Shown here: in pieces, positions 52,770-62,510 of the stretch
Layout: each line of letters starts with the position of its first letter
Numbering within the stretch: the stretch's first letter is position 1
Assembly: GCF_002090135.1 (NCBI RefSeq)
Contig: NZ_BBRL01000010.1
Coordinates: 1 to 64,000, forward strand
Source of the DNA: Demequina sp. NBRC 110055
GTDB taxonomy: Bacteria > Actinomycetota > Actinomycetes > Actinomycetales > Demequinaceae
DNA: 64,000 nucleotides
Reading direction: 5' to 3'
Translations under genes and position numbers: made by a program
The notes under the pieces: generated by a model
The model's input: the letters and a program-made list of their open reading frames with translations, nothing else
Told to the model about the DNA's origin: nothing
Databases searched by the model: none

Positions 52770-53900
52770 TCATCGCGGGAACAGTTCCGCGTCCAGTCTA
52801 ATGGCGTCACGGTACGTCTCTTCGATGCGCGGGGCGACCTGGTGCCAGTCGAAGGTCAACGCGCGGGCCTGTCCGCGTGCGGCGAGCGCCTCGCGGCCGC
52901 GCGGATCATCCAGCAGGGCCGTGATGCGCGCGGCCAGCGCGACCGAGTCACCCACGGTGTGCAGCGCCGCGCCCAGCTCGCCGTCGCCGTCGGTCGCCAC
53001 GTCGCGGAAGGCCTGCAGGTCGCTCGCCACGACGGCGGCGCCGGCCGCCATCGCCTCAACGAGCACGATGCCGAAGCTCTCTCCCCCGGTGTTGGGCGCG
53101 CAATACACGTCGACGGAGGCCATGAAGCGTGCCTTCATGCCCTCGTCGAGCTCGCCGACCACCTCGGCGCCCGCGCGCGCGGCGCGCGCGGCCACGCGGT
53201 CCGAGAACCGGCCAGCGACGAGGAATCGCGCCCGTGGGTACTTCCTTCGCACGTACGGGATCGCGGCGAGGTACTCCTCGAGGCCCTTGCGTGGCTCGTC
53301 CATGCGGCCCAGGATCCCGATGGTCGGGGCATTACGCGTGCCCGTCCACTCGCCGCGCGGCTCCGCTGCCACGTACTCCTCGGTGTCGACGCCGTTGGGG
53401 ATGATGTGGGTCGCGGAGACGCCCAGGTGCTCCTTGACGGTGCGGTCGGCCGAGGGAGACACCGCAATGCGCGCGTCGAGCTCCTCGTACCCGGGCTTGA
53501 TGAACGGCTTCGCGATGCGCATCATGCGCGAGTGGTCGTTCGACGTGTGGAATGTCGCGACCGTGGGACCGAGCCGCGCCCACATGGCAATCACCGACAG
53601 CGACATCGTGCCCGGCTCATGCAGATGCACCACGTCGAAGTCGCCGTCTCGCAGCCAGATGCGTACGCGCGCGGCCGCGATGGGCCCGAACTTCACGCGC
53701 GCCACCGAGCCGTTGTAGTGCACGGGGATGGACTTGCCGGCGATCGACACGTAGTCGGGCACGGCGACACCGGGCGACCCTGGTGCGATGACGGACACGT
53801 CGTGGCCGCGCTCCATGAGGATCTCCGCCAGATCCATGATGTGCAGCTGCACGCCGCCGGGGCGGTCGAAGCTGTAGGGGCAGACGATGCCGATCCTCAT
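52770..53900 (-). CDS. pimA: Phosphatidylinositol mannosyltransferase (PimA-type)
   Basis: GT4 glycosyltransferase adding the first mannose to PI in PIM/LM/LAM synthesis. From the ATG at 53900 it has 376 residues with MRIGIVCPYSFDRPGGVQLHI (GGVQ motif), VVHLHEPGTMSLS, ATFHTSNDHSRM and the donor-binding region GILGRMDEPRKGLEEYLAA and YCAPNTGGESFGIVLVEAMAAGA (E-x7-E-like). Its start overlaps the acyltransferase stop by ATGA. Position next to acyltransferase and pgsA matches the mycobacterial PIM cluster. Confidence 0.93.
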   Translation of the reverse strand: MRIGIVCPYSFDRPGGVQLHIMDLAEILMERGHDVSVIAPGSPGVAVPDYVSIAGKSIPVHYNGSVARVKFGPIAAARVRIWLRDGDFDVVHLHEPGTMSLSVIAMWARLGPTVATFHTSNDHSRMMRIAKPFIKPGYEELDARIAVSPSADRTVKEHLGVSATHIIPNGVDTEEYVAAEPRGEWTGTRNAPTIGILGRMDEPRKGLEEYLAAIPYVRRKYPRARFLVAGRFSDRVAARAARAGAEVVGELDEGMKARFMASVDVYCAPNTGGESFGIVLVEAMAAGAAVVASDLQAFRDVATDGDGELGAALHTVGDSVALAARITALLDDPRGREALAARGQARALTFDWHQVAPRIEETYRDAIRLDAELFPR

Positions 53901-54796
53901 GCGGTCCACCCGAACCTTTGCAGCATGTGCCAGTCCTCGGGGTGCTCCGCGATGCGGTCCGCCATCCACGAGGCCCAGCGCTGGCTGAGCTCGCTCACCT
54001 GGGCATCGCGGGGGGCCGATGCCACACTCGCCGGATCGATCACCGGACCGAAGTGCAGCACCACCCCCCACGGCGAGGCTGCGGCTCGCCGCCGCGCGCC
54101 GCTCAGGCGCTCGTAGTACACATGCACCGGGACGATGGGTGCGCCGGTGGCGAGGGCGAGGGCCGCGGGTCCTGGCGCGACCTTCACGCCGCGGCCCCAC
54201 ATCTGCACCTCGACGCCCGAGCCGGACATGTCCCGGTCGGACAGCAGGCACACGAGTGTGCGCTGTGCCTTGGTGATCCGGATCAGCTCGCGGAAGGTCG
54301 AGCCGCCCTCATGTCCGAGCACCTGAATGCCGACGCCCTCGCGCATCGCGACAAATTGATCGAACATCTCGCGCGGCTTCAGCACCTCCGCGACCGCCGT
54401 GACGGGAATGATGCGCGGCGACGCATAGGCACCGACGAGGTCCCAGTTGCCGCTGTGCGATAGCACGGCGATGGCGCCGGTCGGGGTCGTCTCGAGCAGC
54501 TCGCGCACCCCGTCGTACCCGTCGAGGCGCACGCGGGCCTCGACCTGTGACGCGGTGAACCGGTCCAGCGTGAGCGCCTCAGCGTAGTAACGCGAGACGG
54601 ATTCCAGGCCCCGACGGGACAGCGAGCGGAGGCTGTCGCCCTCGAGACCCGTGACACGGTGCAGGTTGTCCTCGAACCGCCGCACGGCGGTGCCGGGCCG
54701 GCGCCAGGCGAGGCGCGCGCCTGCGGCGGCGAGCGAACGGACCGCGCCCACCGGCAGGACGCGCGAAGCCCGCCAGGCGGTCAGCAGCGCGTTCAT
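53897..54796 (-). CDS. patA: PIM acyltransferase (PatA-type)
   Basis: LpxL/HtrB-family acyltransferase; in mycobacteria the equivalent (PatA) acylates the 6-position of a mannose on PIMs. 299 residues, with the catalytic HX4D box as VLSHSGNWDLVGAY and conserved segments LVCLLSDRDMSGSGVEVQMWG and ATGAPIVPVHVYY. It overlaps pgsA by four bases and pimA by four, a coupled set. Confidence 0.9.
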   Translation of the reverse strand: MNALLTAWRASRVLPVGAVRSLAAAGARLAWRRPGTAVRRFEDNLHRVTGLEGDSLRSLSRRGLESVSRYYAEALTLDRFTASQVEARVRLDGYDGVRELLETTPTGAIAVLSHSGNWDLVGAYASPRIIPVTAVAEVLKPREMFDQFVAMREGVGIQVLGHEGGSTFRELIRITKAQRTLVCLLSDRDMSGSGVEVQMWGRGVKVAPGPAALALATGAPIVPVHVYYERLSGARRRAAASPWGVVLHFGPVIDPASVASAPRDAQVSELSQRWASWMADRIAEHPEDWHMLQRFGWTA

Positions 54797-55422
54797 CGAG
54801 TGGCGGCGTCCAGGCGGTGGTCCTTACGGTTCTCCCGCACCACGACCATGGTGCGCTGCACCACGGTGATCGCGGCGGCCGCGGCCAGCAGGTACAGCAC
54901 CCACGTCAGCACCCACAGCGGCAGGCCCAGCCCCACGAACGCGGTCGCTACCAGGCCGATCACGAGCCGGTCCGAGCGCTCCGCGATGCCGCCCTTCGCG
55001 TCGATGCCCAGCCCTTCGGCCCGCGCCCGTGCGTACGGGACGAACGAGCCCAGGGTGAGGCACAGCAGCGCGGCCATCGACGTGGACGGCGAGGTCTCAC
55101 GGAAGGTCCACACGAGCGCGCCGAAGATGGCGGCATCGGCCACCCGGTCCAGCGTGGAGTCCAGGTAGGCGCCCAGGCGGCTGGCCTTGCCCGACAGGCG
55201 CGCCATGGTGCCGTCGAGCATGTCCGTCACCACGAAAAACGTGATGAACAAGACTCCCCAGAACAGGTTGATGCCGCCGCGCGGGAAGAAGAAGCACGCG
55301 CCGAACACGACACCGATGGTGCCGATGATCGTCACCGCGTTGGGGTGGACGCCCAGGCGTAGCAGCCCCTTCGCGGGCGCGGCCCACAGCTTGCCCATGA
55401 ACGGGCGCAGCCATCCGAGCAT
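54793..55422 (-). CDS. pgsA: CDP-alcohol phosphotransferase, phosphatidylinositol phosphate synthase type
   Basis: Makes phosphatidylinositol phosphate from CDP-diacylglycerol and inositol phosphate, first dedicated step to PI. The 209 residues hold six helices and the CDP-OH-P motif D-G-x2-A-R-x8-G-x3-D-x3-D in DMLDGTMARLSGKASRLG followed by AYLDSTLDRVADA. The family also includes PG-phosphate synthase; the neighbourhood of pimA and patA favours PI. It overlaps the HIT gene by one base. Confidence 0.92.
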   Translation of the reverse strand: MLGWLRPFMGKLWAAPAKGLLRLGVHPNAVTIIGTIGVVFGACFFFPRGGINLFWGVLFITFFVVTDMLDGTMARLSGKASRLGAYLDSTLDRVADAAIFGALVWTFRETSPSTSMAALLCLTLGSFVPYARARAEGLGIDAKGGIAERSDRLVIGLVATAFVGLGLPLWVLTWVLYLLAAAAAITVVQRTMVVVRENRKDHRLDAATR

Positions 55423-55973
55423 CAGTCCACCTCACCCCACGCGGACGAGACCTTCGCCCACGTGTCGTCCAGCATCTCGGGCAGCGCCTTGGTCTTGCCG
55501 ATGATCGGCAGGAAGTTGGAGTCGCCCATCCAGCGCGGCACCACGTGCTGGTGGAGGTGCTCGGCGATGCCGGCACCGCCCACGGCGCCCTGATTCATGC
55601 CGATGTTGAAGCCCTGCGTGCCGGACACGGACGCCAGCACCCGCATGGCCTTCTGCGTCAGCACGCTCATCTCGTCGCGCTCGGCGTCCGTGGCGTCGGT
55701 GTACCAGCCGACGTGACGGTAGGGGCACACCATCAGGTGGCCGGGATTGTACGGATACAGGTTCAGCACCACGTAGCAGTGCTCGCCGCGGAAGACCACG
55801 AGAGCGTCCCGATCGGGCATCTCGAGCTTGGCGCACAGCGGGCAGTCATGCTTGCCCTCATACTCCGGGCGGTCCTTGGCGTCCTCGATATACGCCATGC
55901 GGTGCGGGGTCCACAGGCGCTCGAAGCCGTCAGGCTGGCCACCCATCAGCTCGCCGTCGACGAAGTCGGGCAC
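55422..55973 (-). CDS. HIT-domain hydrolase
   Basis: 183-residue HIT-family nucleotide hydrolase or transferase, with N-terminal zinc-type CPLC motif, YNPGHLMVCPYRHVGWYTD, and the HxHxH signature in AEHLHQHVVPRWMGD. The position between thrS and pgsA matches the mycobacterial Rv2613c (AP4A phosphorylase-like) locus. GTG start 3 bp after the thrS stop. Substrate is inferred, not shown. Confidence 0.9.
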   Translation of the reverse strand: MPDFVDGELMGGQPDGFERLWTPHRMAYIEDAKDRPEYEGKHDCPLCAKLEMPDRDALVVFRGEHCYVVLNLYPYNPGHLMVCPYRHVGWYTDATDAERDEMSVLTQKAMRVLASVSGTQGFNIGMNQGAVGGAGIAEHLHQHVVPRWMGDSNFLPIIGKTKALPEMLDDTWAKVSSAWGEVD

Positions 55974-55976
55974 GGG

Positions 55977-57968
55977 CTACACCTGCGCCTTGGTGCGCAC
56001 GGCCTCGACGATCCGCGCCACGGCATCGGCCACCGGCACGCCGTTGTCCTGGCTACCGTCGCGGAAGCGGAACGACACGGCGCCGGCCTCGGCGTCCTCA
56101 CCGCCCGCGATGAGCGTGAACGGGATCTTGTCCTTCGACGCGGTGCGGATCTTCTTGGGGAAGCGCTCGTCGGAATCGTCGAGCTCGACCCGGATGCCCG
56201 CGGTTCGCAGCTGTGCCACGACATCGGCCATGTAGTCGTTGAACGCCTCCGCGACGGGGATGGCGCGCACCTGGACGGGCGACAGCCACACCGGGAAGGC
56301 GCCCGCGTAGTGCTCGGTGAGGATCGCGAAGAAGCGCTCGATCGAGCCGAACAGCGCACGGTGGATCATGACCGGACGCTGACGAGTGTTGTCGGGCGCG
56401 GTGTACTCGAGCTCGAAGCGCTCGGGCAGGTTGAAATCCAGCTGGATGGTGGACATCTGCCACGACCGGCCAATGGCATCGCGGGTCTGCACCGAGATCT
56501 TGGGGCCGTAGAACGCGGCGCCGCCCGGGTCGGGCACCAGCTCGAGGCCCGATCCCTCGGCGACCTCGCGCAGGGTCTCGGTCGCCTCCTCCCAGATGTC
56601 GTCGTCGCCCACGAACTTCTCGGGGTTCTTGGTCGACAGCTCCAGGTAGAAGTCCTCGAGGCCGTAGTCCTTCAACAGGCCCAACACGAAGTCGAGGGTC
56701 TTGGTGAGCTCGTCCTTCATCTGGTCGCGCGTGCAGTAGATGTGCGCGTCGTCCTGGGTGAAGCCGCGGGCCCGGGTCATGCCGTGCACCACGCCGGACT
56801 TCTCATAGCGGTACACGGTGCCGAACTCGAACAGGCGCAGCGGCAGCTCGCGGTAGGAGCGGCCACGCGAGTCGAAGATCAGGTTGTGCATGGGGCAGTT
56901 CATGGGCTTCAGGTAGTAGTCCTGGCCCTGCTTGGTGACGTTGCCGTCCGCGTCGCGCTCCTCATCGAGGTGCATGGGCGGGTACATGCCGTCCGCGTAC
57001 CAGTCGAGGTGACCAGAGGTCTCGAACAGCTTGCCCTTGGTCGCGTGGGGGCTGTAGACGAACTGGTAGCCCTCCTCGATGTGACGGTGGCGTGAGTACT
57101 CCTCGAGCTCGTGACGGATGATGCCGCCCTTGGGGTGGAACACCGCCAATCCCGAGCCGATCTCGTCGGGGAAGGAGAACAGGTCGAGCTCGGAGCCCAG
57201 GCGGCGGTGGTCGCGGCGCTCGGCCTCGGCCAGGCGCTCCTTGTAGGCGACGAGCTCCTCCTTGGTGGGCCACGCGGTGCCGTACACGCGCTGCAGCTGC
57301 GGGTTCTTCTCGTTGCCCTTCCAGTACGCGGCCGCCGAGCGCATCAGCGACCAGCCGTTGGCGAGAACCTTGGTGCTGGGCACGTGCGGGCCACGGCACA
57401 GGTCGCCCCACGCGCGCTCGCCGTTACGGCGGACGTTGTCGTAGATGGTGATGTCGCCCTCGCCGATCTCCACGGACGCACCCTCGGCGCCGTCGGCGTC
57501 ATGCGTGAGCAGCTCGCACTTGTAGGGCTCGTGGGCGAGCTCGGCGAGCGCCTCATCGCGGGTGACCTCGCGGCGCACGAACGACTGACCCTCCTTGACG
57601 ATGCGCTGCATCGCCTTCTCAAGCTTCTTGAGGTCCTCGGGGGTGAACGGGGTCTCGACATCAAAGTCGTAATAGAAGCCGTTCTCGACGGGCGGGCCCA
57701 CGCCCAACTTCGCGTCGGGGTTGACCTGCTGCACCGCCTGCGCCAGCACGTGGGCGGTCGAGTGGCGCAGCACCATGAGGCCGTCGGGCTCGTCGATGGT
57801 GACGGCCTCCACGGTGGCCCCGGCGGGCACTTCGCGGGCGAGGTCCCACAGCGCGCCATTCACGCGCATCACGAGCACCTCGCGGCGCTCACCAAAAAGG
57901 TCGGTGCCCGTCGTGCCGGCGGTCAGCTCTCGCTCGTCGCCGTCGATGGTCGCATGCAGGCTGGGCAC
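55977..57968 (-). CDS. thrS: Threonyl-tRNA synthetase
   Basis: Class II synthetase with editing. The GTG at 57968 with AAGGAG upstream gives 663 residues beginning [14 protein letters not shown]; an upstream open extension is rejected. Domain order: TGS, N2 editing domain ([11 protein letters not shown] and [10 protein letters not shown]), catalytic core (RPLFE-type [18 protein letters not shown] with zinc Cys, [33 protein letters not shown]), and C-terminal anticodon-binding domain. No T-box-like leader is visible upstream. Confidence 0.96.
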   Translation of the reverse strand: MPSLHATIDGDERELTAGTTGTDLFGERREVLVMRVNGALWDLAREVPAGATVEAVTIDEPDGLMVLRHSTAHVLAQAVQQVNPDAKLGVGPPVENGFYYDFDVETPFTPEDLKKLEKAMQRIVKEGQSFVRREVTRDEALAELAHEPYKCELLTHDADGAEGASVEIGEGDITIYDNVRRNGERAWGDLCRGPHVPSTKVLANGWSLMRSAAAYWKGNEKNPQLQRVYGTAWPTKEELVAYKERLAEAERRDHRRLGSELDLFSFPDEIGSGLAVFHPKGGIIRHELEEYSRHRHIEEGYQFVYSPHATKGKLFETSGHLDWYADGMYPPMHLDEERDADGNVTKQGQDYYLKPMNCPMHNLIFDSRGRSYRELPLRLFEFGTVYRYEKSGVVHGMTRARGFTQDDAHIYCTRDQMKDELTKTLDFVLGLLKDYGLEDFYLELSTKNPEKFVGDDDIWEEATETLREVAEGSGLELVPDPGGAAFYGPKISVQTRDAIGRSWQMSTIQLDFNLPERFELEYTAPDNTRQRPVMIHRALFGSIERFFAILTEHYAGAFPVWLSPVQVRAIPVAEAFNDYMADVVAQLRTAGIRVELDDSDERFPKKIRTASKDKIPFTLIAGGEDAEAGAVSFRFRDGSQDNGVPVADAVARIVEAVRTKAQV

Positions 57969-58098
57969 CAGGGGTCTCCTTGTGGGGGGTCGTGCGCGCG
58001 GGTGCGCGCGGTCGGTCCCCACGATGCTACCGACCCGTGTGGGTTCACGGCACCTTCGCGACGCGTCACGACGGCCGATGCCGTGGCCGGCCCGGCGG

Positions 58099-59289
58099 CT
58101 ACACGACCGCGGGATCGTGGGAGGCGAGGCGCACGGCCATCTCAGTCCACCGCTCGCGTCGCTCGTCATCGCTGGCGCCCGCGATAAGCGAGACCAGCAC
58201 CGCGGCGGCGCGCACCCGCAGTTGTGTGCCAGACACGTCACCCGCAAACGTCGTCGTCGCGTCCTCGATGAACTGTGGCACGTCCGGATAGCCCTCCGCA
58301 TCGAAGGTCGGGAGCGTGTGAAGGTGGGCGAGCATGCACGCGAGGTCGTCGACGCGATAGCCCGGACCCAGCGTGTCGAGGTCGATCAACGCGGCCACCG
58401 TCGGGCTCGCGCCGGCCTCGACGAAGACGTTGGCGGCATGAAAGTCGCCATGGGTCGCCACCAGCGGGCCCGGCGGCTCGGCCGTCACCGTACGGACGGC
58501 GCGGCGGACCTCGTCGATGCGCACGGCATCGGCGCCCTGAGTGATGGCGGCATCCGCGTAGGTGTCGATCAACTCGGCGGCGCTGCGGCGCCGGTCCATG
58601 CGCATGGCGGCCTCGCCGATGGAATCGAGCGCGTCGACGAGGATCCGGGGGTCGACATGTCGCGGCGCGTCGGCCCGGTAGAAGTATTCGGTCAGCGGCA
58701 GCCCGGCGGCGCCTTCGATGACCACGATGCCGTCGCCGGCGTCGTAGGCGCGCGGTGCCAGTGCGCAGGCCCCGTGCCTGTCGAGGACTCGCCGGGCGGC
58801 GTCGGGGCGCAGCACCTTGACGTAGATGCGTCCACTCAGGCCATGGCTGCTGACATTGGCGCGCAAAACGGCACGGCGCATGGGGCGCAGCACCAGCATC
58901 TCAAGGTGTTCTACCGCCGCGTCGCCGATGCCGACGCGGGCCAGGCGCGCCGCAAGAGCGGCGGGCACGCAGGCATCGGCCAATCCCGGCAGGCGCGGGT
59001 CGGCGGGGTGACGCCAGACGTGCACCTTGCCCAGCTCGGACTCCAGCCGGACGGCCTTCACGGCGGCGCGTTCGTCGTCTGTCAGATCAATGGTGGAGGC
59101 GATGAGGTACTGGCGCTCCCCCGAGGCGACGACGTCATAGGTGGCCGATGTTTCGGCGCCCGGGCGGGCATGCACCGCGTCGAGGCGCCACGAATCCAGG
59201 CTCTGCTGGGACGTGGCAAGGGCGGTCGCGAGCATGGCGCCCGCGTCCTCACTCGACAGCACCGCTGCTGCCTCTTCCCCCGTAGCCAT
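58099..59289 (-). CDS. Aminoglycoside phosphotransferase-fold kinase
   Basis: 396-residue APH/choline kinase-like protein with the catalytic Brenner motif [15 protein letters not shown] and the metal-binding [16 protein letters not shown]; the N-terminal lobe is less conserved. Such proteins occur widely in Actinobacteria and may phosphorylate a small molecule; there is no sign it gives antibiotic resistance. A lone gene between thrS and tdk. Confidence 0.82.
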   Translation of the reverse strand: MATGEEAAAVLSSEDAGAMLATALATSQQSLDSWRLDAVHARPGAETSATYDVVASGERQYLIASTIDLTDDERAAVKAVRLESELGKVHVWRHPADPRLPGLADACVPAALAARLARVGIGDAAVEHLEMLVLRPMRRAVLRANVSSHGLSGRIYVKVLRPDAARRVLDRHGACALAPRAYDAGDGIVVIEGAAGLPLTEYFYRADAPRHVDPRILVDALDSIGEAAMRMDRRRSAAELIDTYADAAITQGADAVRIDEVRRAVRTVTAEPPGPLVATHGDFHAANVFVEAGASPTVAALIDLDTLGPGYRVDDLACMLAHLHTLPTFDAEGYPDVPQFIEDATTTFAGDVSGTQLRVRAAAVLVSLIAGASDDERRERWTEMAVRLASHDPAVV

Positions 59290-59354
59290 GATTCATCGAA
59301 CCACGCCACGGGGCCGACGCGCCGGATATGGGCGTCTCACCCGGTGTGTCTCGC

Positions 59355-59948
59355 TCAGGCGTCGTGCCTGATGGGGCCGACCTTCTCGAGGTAGCAGCGC
59401 CCGCACAGCGACTCGTACTCGGCCTGCTGGCCGTCGATCGCGACCTGCTCGCCGTGCGCCACGAACTCGCCGTTGATGCGGCGGGCGTTAAGCATGGCCT
59501 TGGAGCCGCAGCGGCAGATGGTCTTCAGTTCCTCGATGGAGTGCGCGAGCTCCATGAGGCGGGCCGAGCCGGGAAACGCGCGGGAGCGGAAGTCGCTGCG
59601 CAGGCCGTAGGCGAGCACGGGCACACGGGTCGTGACCGCCAGCGTGAACGCCTCGTCGACCTGGGCGGGCTCGAGGAACTGGGCCTCGTCGATGAAGATC
59701 GCGTCGACCTCGCTGAGGGGACGCACCTTCTCGATGGCCTCCGTCAGCGACTCGCCGGCGCCCAGCAGCACGTCGACGGGCTTCTCGAGGCCAATGCGCG
59801 AGCTCACCGATTCCCCGGCCTTGGTGTCTACGCCCGGCTTCACGATCAGGGGCAGCTGCGCGCGCTCACGGTAGTTGTAGGCCGCTTGCAGCAGCATGGT
59901 CGACTTGCCCGAGTTCATCGCGCCATAGCGGAAATACAGCTTCGCCAC
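59355..59948 (-). CDS. tdk: Thymidine kinase
   Basis: Type II thymidine kinase salvaging thymidine. 197 residues with Walker A GAMNSGKSTMLLQ, Walker B AIFIDEAQFLEP, and a zinc site formed by CRCGSKAML and CGRCYLE near the C-terminus. Conserved YGLRSDFRSRAFPGS lies in the lasso region. The ATG at 59948 is the natural start. All catalytic features look intact. Confidence 0.95.
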   Translation of the reverse strand: MAKLYFRYGAMNSGKSTMLLQAAYNYRERAQLPLIVKPGVDTKAGESVSSRIGLEKPVDVLLGAGESLTEAIEKVRPLSEVDAIFIDEAQFLEPAQVDEAFTLAVTTRVPVLAYGLRSDFRSRAFPGSARLMELAHSIEELKTICRCGSKAMLNARRINGEFVAHGEQVAIDGQQAEYESLCGRCYLEKVGPIRHDA

Positions 59949-60194
59949 CGGTGTTACTCCCCTGTTCGAGTGAGGCCTGGCCGGAAGCCTAGTGCCGCAT
60001 CACTCCGTGACAGCTCGCCCTCGCCCACGGCGGCATGGAAAAGGTCCCGCGGGATCTCTCCGACAGGCCTGGGGTCACGAGCTAGGGCGGTGTTCGCTCG
60101 TACCCATTCAGGACAGCGGCCGATGGGGCCCGCGGTCTCCAGAAACCGAGCACGTCGAAGTCCTTGTGGACTGCGACGTCACGACGACCCCGAC
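59949..60194. other. Intergenic region without genes
   Basis: 246 bp between tdk and the DUF4062 gene. It holds only a possible terminator hairpin (60152-60179). I see no promoter, RNA or conserved coding frame. Confidence 0.5.
60152..60179 (-). terminator. Hairpin after the DUF4062 gene
   Basis: ACGTCGAAGTCC and GGACTGCGACGT form a 12-bp stem with one mismatch and a TTGT loop, 16 bp beyond the DUF4062 gene stop. There is no clear T-tract, so it is a weak or factor-assisted terminator. Confidence 0.45.
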
Positions 60195-62510
60195 TCAAAA
60201 CACTTCCGGGGCTCCAGTCGCCAAACGATCTAGTTCGCAGACGACGTTGTAGTAGTACGAGGATTCAGCGTGAACGTATTCGTTAACAAATGCCGCTTTG
60301 TCTGGGATTTTCGGGCCAAGTATTGCTAGGGCGGCAAGCCGCACCCGATGGTCGTCATGTCTCAACAAGTTCGTGAGGCGACGATGGGACGGTGGGCGGT
60401 CGCGTTTGCCGAGCTCGACCAACGCCGCGAGGACTAGATCAGGGAACTCGTGGTCAAGCAGCGCGCGGAGCCGAGTAAGTGTCGCGCGCGATACGAGCGC
60501 CGCCAATCTCTCTGGATCGTCGCGCCAACGCCACATCGCTGTATCGATAAACAAGGGAATGTCCGAGTCTGCTGCAACCTTCTCTAGCAGCAACAGCGCG
60601 TCGTAACTGTGTAGGCGTGAGGACGCCGCAAGCTCGCGCAATCGCATGAGGACCACTTTCGGCGGTGTGGGAAATACGCTAACCAGGTAGTGCAAGGCGC
60701 CTAAGACTCCACGTTCCGTGACGAACGTGATCACCTTCTCCTCCGCGCCCGCGTTCCGCAAGCGCTCCAGACGCAGGTTGACCGGCTCGAATGTTCCCGC
60801 AAGTACCGCCATCGCCTCGTCGACGTACGCAGGGTCAGTAGCATGAAGCGCGAAGTACTCACCTGGCTCACTCGCGTCCGTGCCCAGACCGAGCTCCTCC
60901 ATGAGGGGGCCACGAACGAGCGGATTCACGCTTGCGAACTGTACGAGGACTTCGCGGCGCTCCGGTGCTTCCTTGGCTGCCGCCGCCTCGAGAACGAGGG
61001 AGACAGAGTGAGCATCGGAGGACTCGAACAACAGCTCGCGCGCGACGTCTTTCCAGGATCTTGCGATGCGGCCGTAGGTTTGACCACCGTCTAGCACCTT
61101 GGCGACCAGCTCCTCGGTCCAAGCGCTGCGCGCGGCAATCTCACGCACCGCTGCCGTTCGAGCATCGTCCGCCTGGTAGCCCCGCCCAACGAGGTCGACA
61201 AGAACCTCTGTCGAAACTCGCTCCAAAAGGTCGCTACCACACCTTGCGAGCACGCGACGGCTGACCGCGAGCCGTGGATCCAGCGCTAGCAATCCGTCAA
61301 GGCTTCGATCGGAGTCGCTTATCGACAACAACGCGTCGCCAAGCTTCGCGATCTGCGGGTCGGCACTCGCTGACAGCTCCGCAGCTATGGGGAGGTCTCC
61401 AGCGCGACTCACAACTGCCCAGTAGATAACTAGGTCACCTGAAAGACCTGCCTTCGCCAGAATCGCCCAGTTGCTGGAAGTCGTTTCACCCGACCACAGT
61501 ACGTCGGGCCGAATTACGTGCGCAGCAAGCAGGCGAAGATAACCGCGCTGGAGTCCCTCGATGTCGAACTCCAGAAAATCGATCGAGCGGTTGCGAAGTC
61601 GAGTTTCGACGGCTTCGGCACCAGCCGCAAGCACGAAGGGAATGACGCGATCGCTCGCGTCGCTCGCGCGACCGTGATCGGCAACATAGGCCCAGAACCA
61701 CGCATCCAACTCCCACGGTGAGAGCTCAGAGGCGTTCGGACGCAGAAAGAGGCGATTGACCACGTGCGTTTGCGGAGCCGATGGCTCTTGTGCAAGCGCG
61801 ATGGCGAACAGGGCCAGTCGATCGACATCAAGAAGATCATCGACTTGCCCCGTCGAGATCACGTTGGCGAAGGTGCGGAGCAAGCGCGCCATGCCGAAGT
61901 CGTCATGCTCTTGCCCCGGTTCAGCTACCGCAGGCGCGCTTGTCGTCGCAACACTGTTACCCGTTGGCTTGGTTGCCTCGTTGTAAGCCCCGTCAGCAGC
62001 GCGGTGCATCTCCTCAACAAGTAGCTGTTGGACATTTACCTTGAAGGCATCGATCGAACCGAAGCGCTGGTGAAGGCCCACATGTTCACGCTCTATGTGC
62101 TTCCGGAACTCAAGCACCTTTGCGAGATCTGGGCCTGGGTCAGCCACGTGCTCCGGCTCAACGTCCTTGAAGTGGAGCGAAACTACCGGGCTCCCAGTCT
62201 CCACAAAGCGACTGATGGCGCGATCAAACTCCTCTGAAAAGCCCGAATGGTCTTCGCGCCCACTAGGCGAGCCCATCCGACGGTGAACTATCGCAATTAG
62301 CACATCGCAGTCGTCCACCCAAGGGTTAATTTGGCTCTGCGGCCTGCCGCCACGCGCGACCATCTGCTCAAACTTCCGCACTCCGATGAACACGTTCAAA
62401 CGATCGCCCAGACTGGAGTTGAGACGCCCAGCCACATCCTCGACGGCTCCGCGCGCGTCGTCTAGCCCGCCCGGACTAGCGACGAAGACTCGCAGCTCCT
62501 TCTTTGCCAT
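60195..62510 (-). CDS. DUF4062 / alpha-solenoid protein, candidate defence factor
   Basis: 771-residue protein from the ATG at 62510. Residues ~5-110 match the DUF4062 domain (LRVFVASPGGLDDARGAVED, WVDDCDVLIAIVHRRMGSP, SGFSEEFDRAISRFVETGSP), which has a TIR-like Rossmann fold and is found as an N-terminal module in NTPase and repeat proteins with proposed defence roles. The rest (about 180-771) is a helical repeat solenoid (VDLVGRGYQADDARTAAVREIAARS, LLRHDDHRVRLAALAILG). No P-loop is visible. This suggests an effector-sensor fusion working alone. It lies next to an integration scar. Confidence 0.75.
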   Translation of the reverse strand: MAKKELRVFVASPGGLDDARGAVEDVAGRLNSSLGDRLNVFIGVRKFEQMVARGGRPQSQINPWVDDCDVLIAIVHRRMGSPSGREDHSGFSEEFDRAISRFVETGSPVVSLHFKDVEPEHVADPGPDLAKVLEFRKHIEREHVGLHQRFGSIDAFKVNVQQLLVEEMHRAADGAYNEATKPTGNSVATTSAPAVAEPGQEHDDFGMARLLRTFANVISTGQVDDLLDVDRLALFAIALAQEPSAPQTHVVNRLFLRPNASELSPWELDAWFWAYVADHGRASDASDRVIPFVLAAGAEAVETRLRNRSIDFLEFDIEGLQRGYLRLLAAHVIRPDVLWSGETTSSNWAILAKAGLSGDLVIYWAVVSRAGDLPIAAELSASADPQIAKLGDALLSISDSDRSLDGLLALDPRLAVSRRVLARCGSDLLERVSTEVLVDLVGRGYQADDARTAAVREIAARSAWTEELVAKVLDGGQTYGRIARSWKDVARELLFESSDAHSVSLVLEAAAAKEAPERREVLVQFASVNPLVRGPLMEELGLGTDASEPGEYFALHATDPAYVDEAMAVLAGTFEPVNLRLERLRNAGAEEKVITFVTERGVLGALHYLVSVFPTPPKVVLMRLRELAASSRLHSYDALLLLEKVAADSDIPLFIDTAMWRWRDDPERLAALVSRATLTRLRALLDHEFPDLVLAALVELGKRDRPPSHRRLTNLLRHDDHRVRLAALAILGPKIPDKAAFVNEYVHAESSYYYNVVCELDRLATGAPEVF

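Larger units (their letters stand above)
55..58981. repeat. Dispersed 9-mer GGCCGATGC / GCATCGGCC
   Basis: At least 44 exact copies found by eye. Plus-strand form GGCCGATGC starts at 1453, 3899, 5141, 20036, 20580, 23112, 24258, 26322, 32532, 34883, 38648, 39922, 43829, 45209, 45344, 50198, 51760, 54014 and 58073. Reverse form GCATCGGCC starts at 55, 5232, 18136, 18169, 20229, 23093, 26516, 26825, 29666, 32953, 34991, 36658, 42599, 45945, 45981, 47688, 47790, 49627, 49912, 50324, 51416, 51782, 55133, 56023 and 58973. None between 5240 and 18136. Confidence 0.85.

Noticed and set aside
52770..54251. PimA with ~117 extra N-terminal residues
   Set aside because: The family starts at MRIGIVCPYSFDRPGG; the extension lies over the acyltransferase gene.
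57969..58098. T-box leader before thrS
   Set aside because: The 130-bp gap has no T-box-like conserved sequence or terminator/antiterminator pair; it only has one copy of the dispersed motif.
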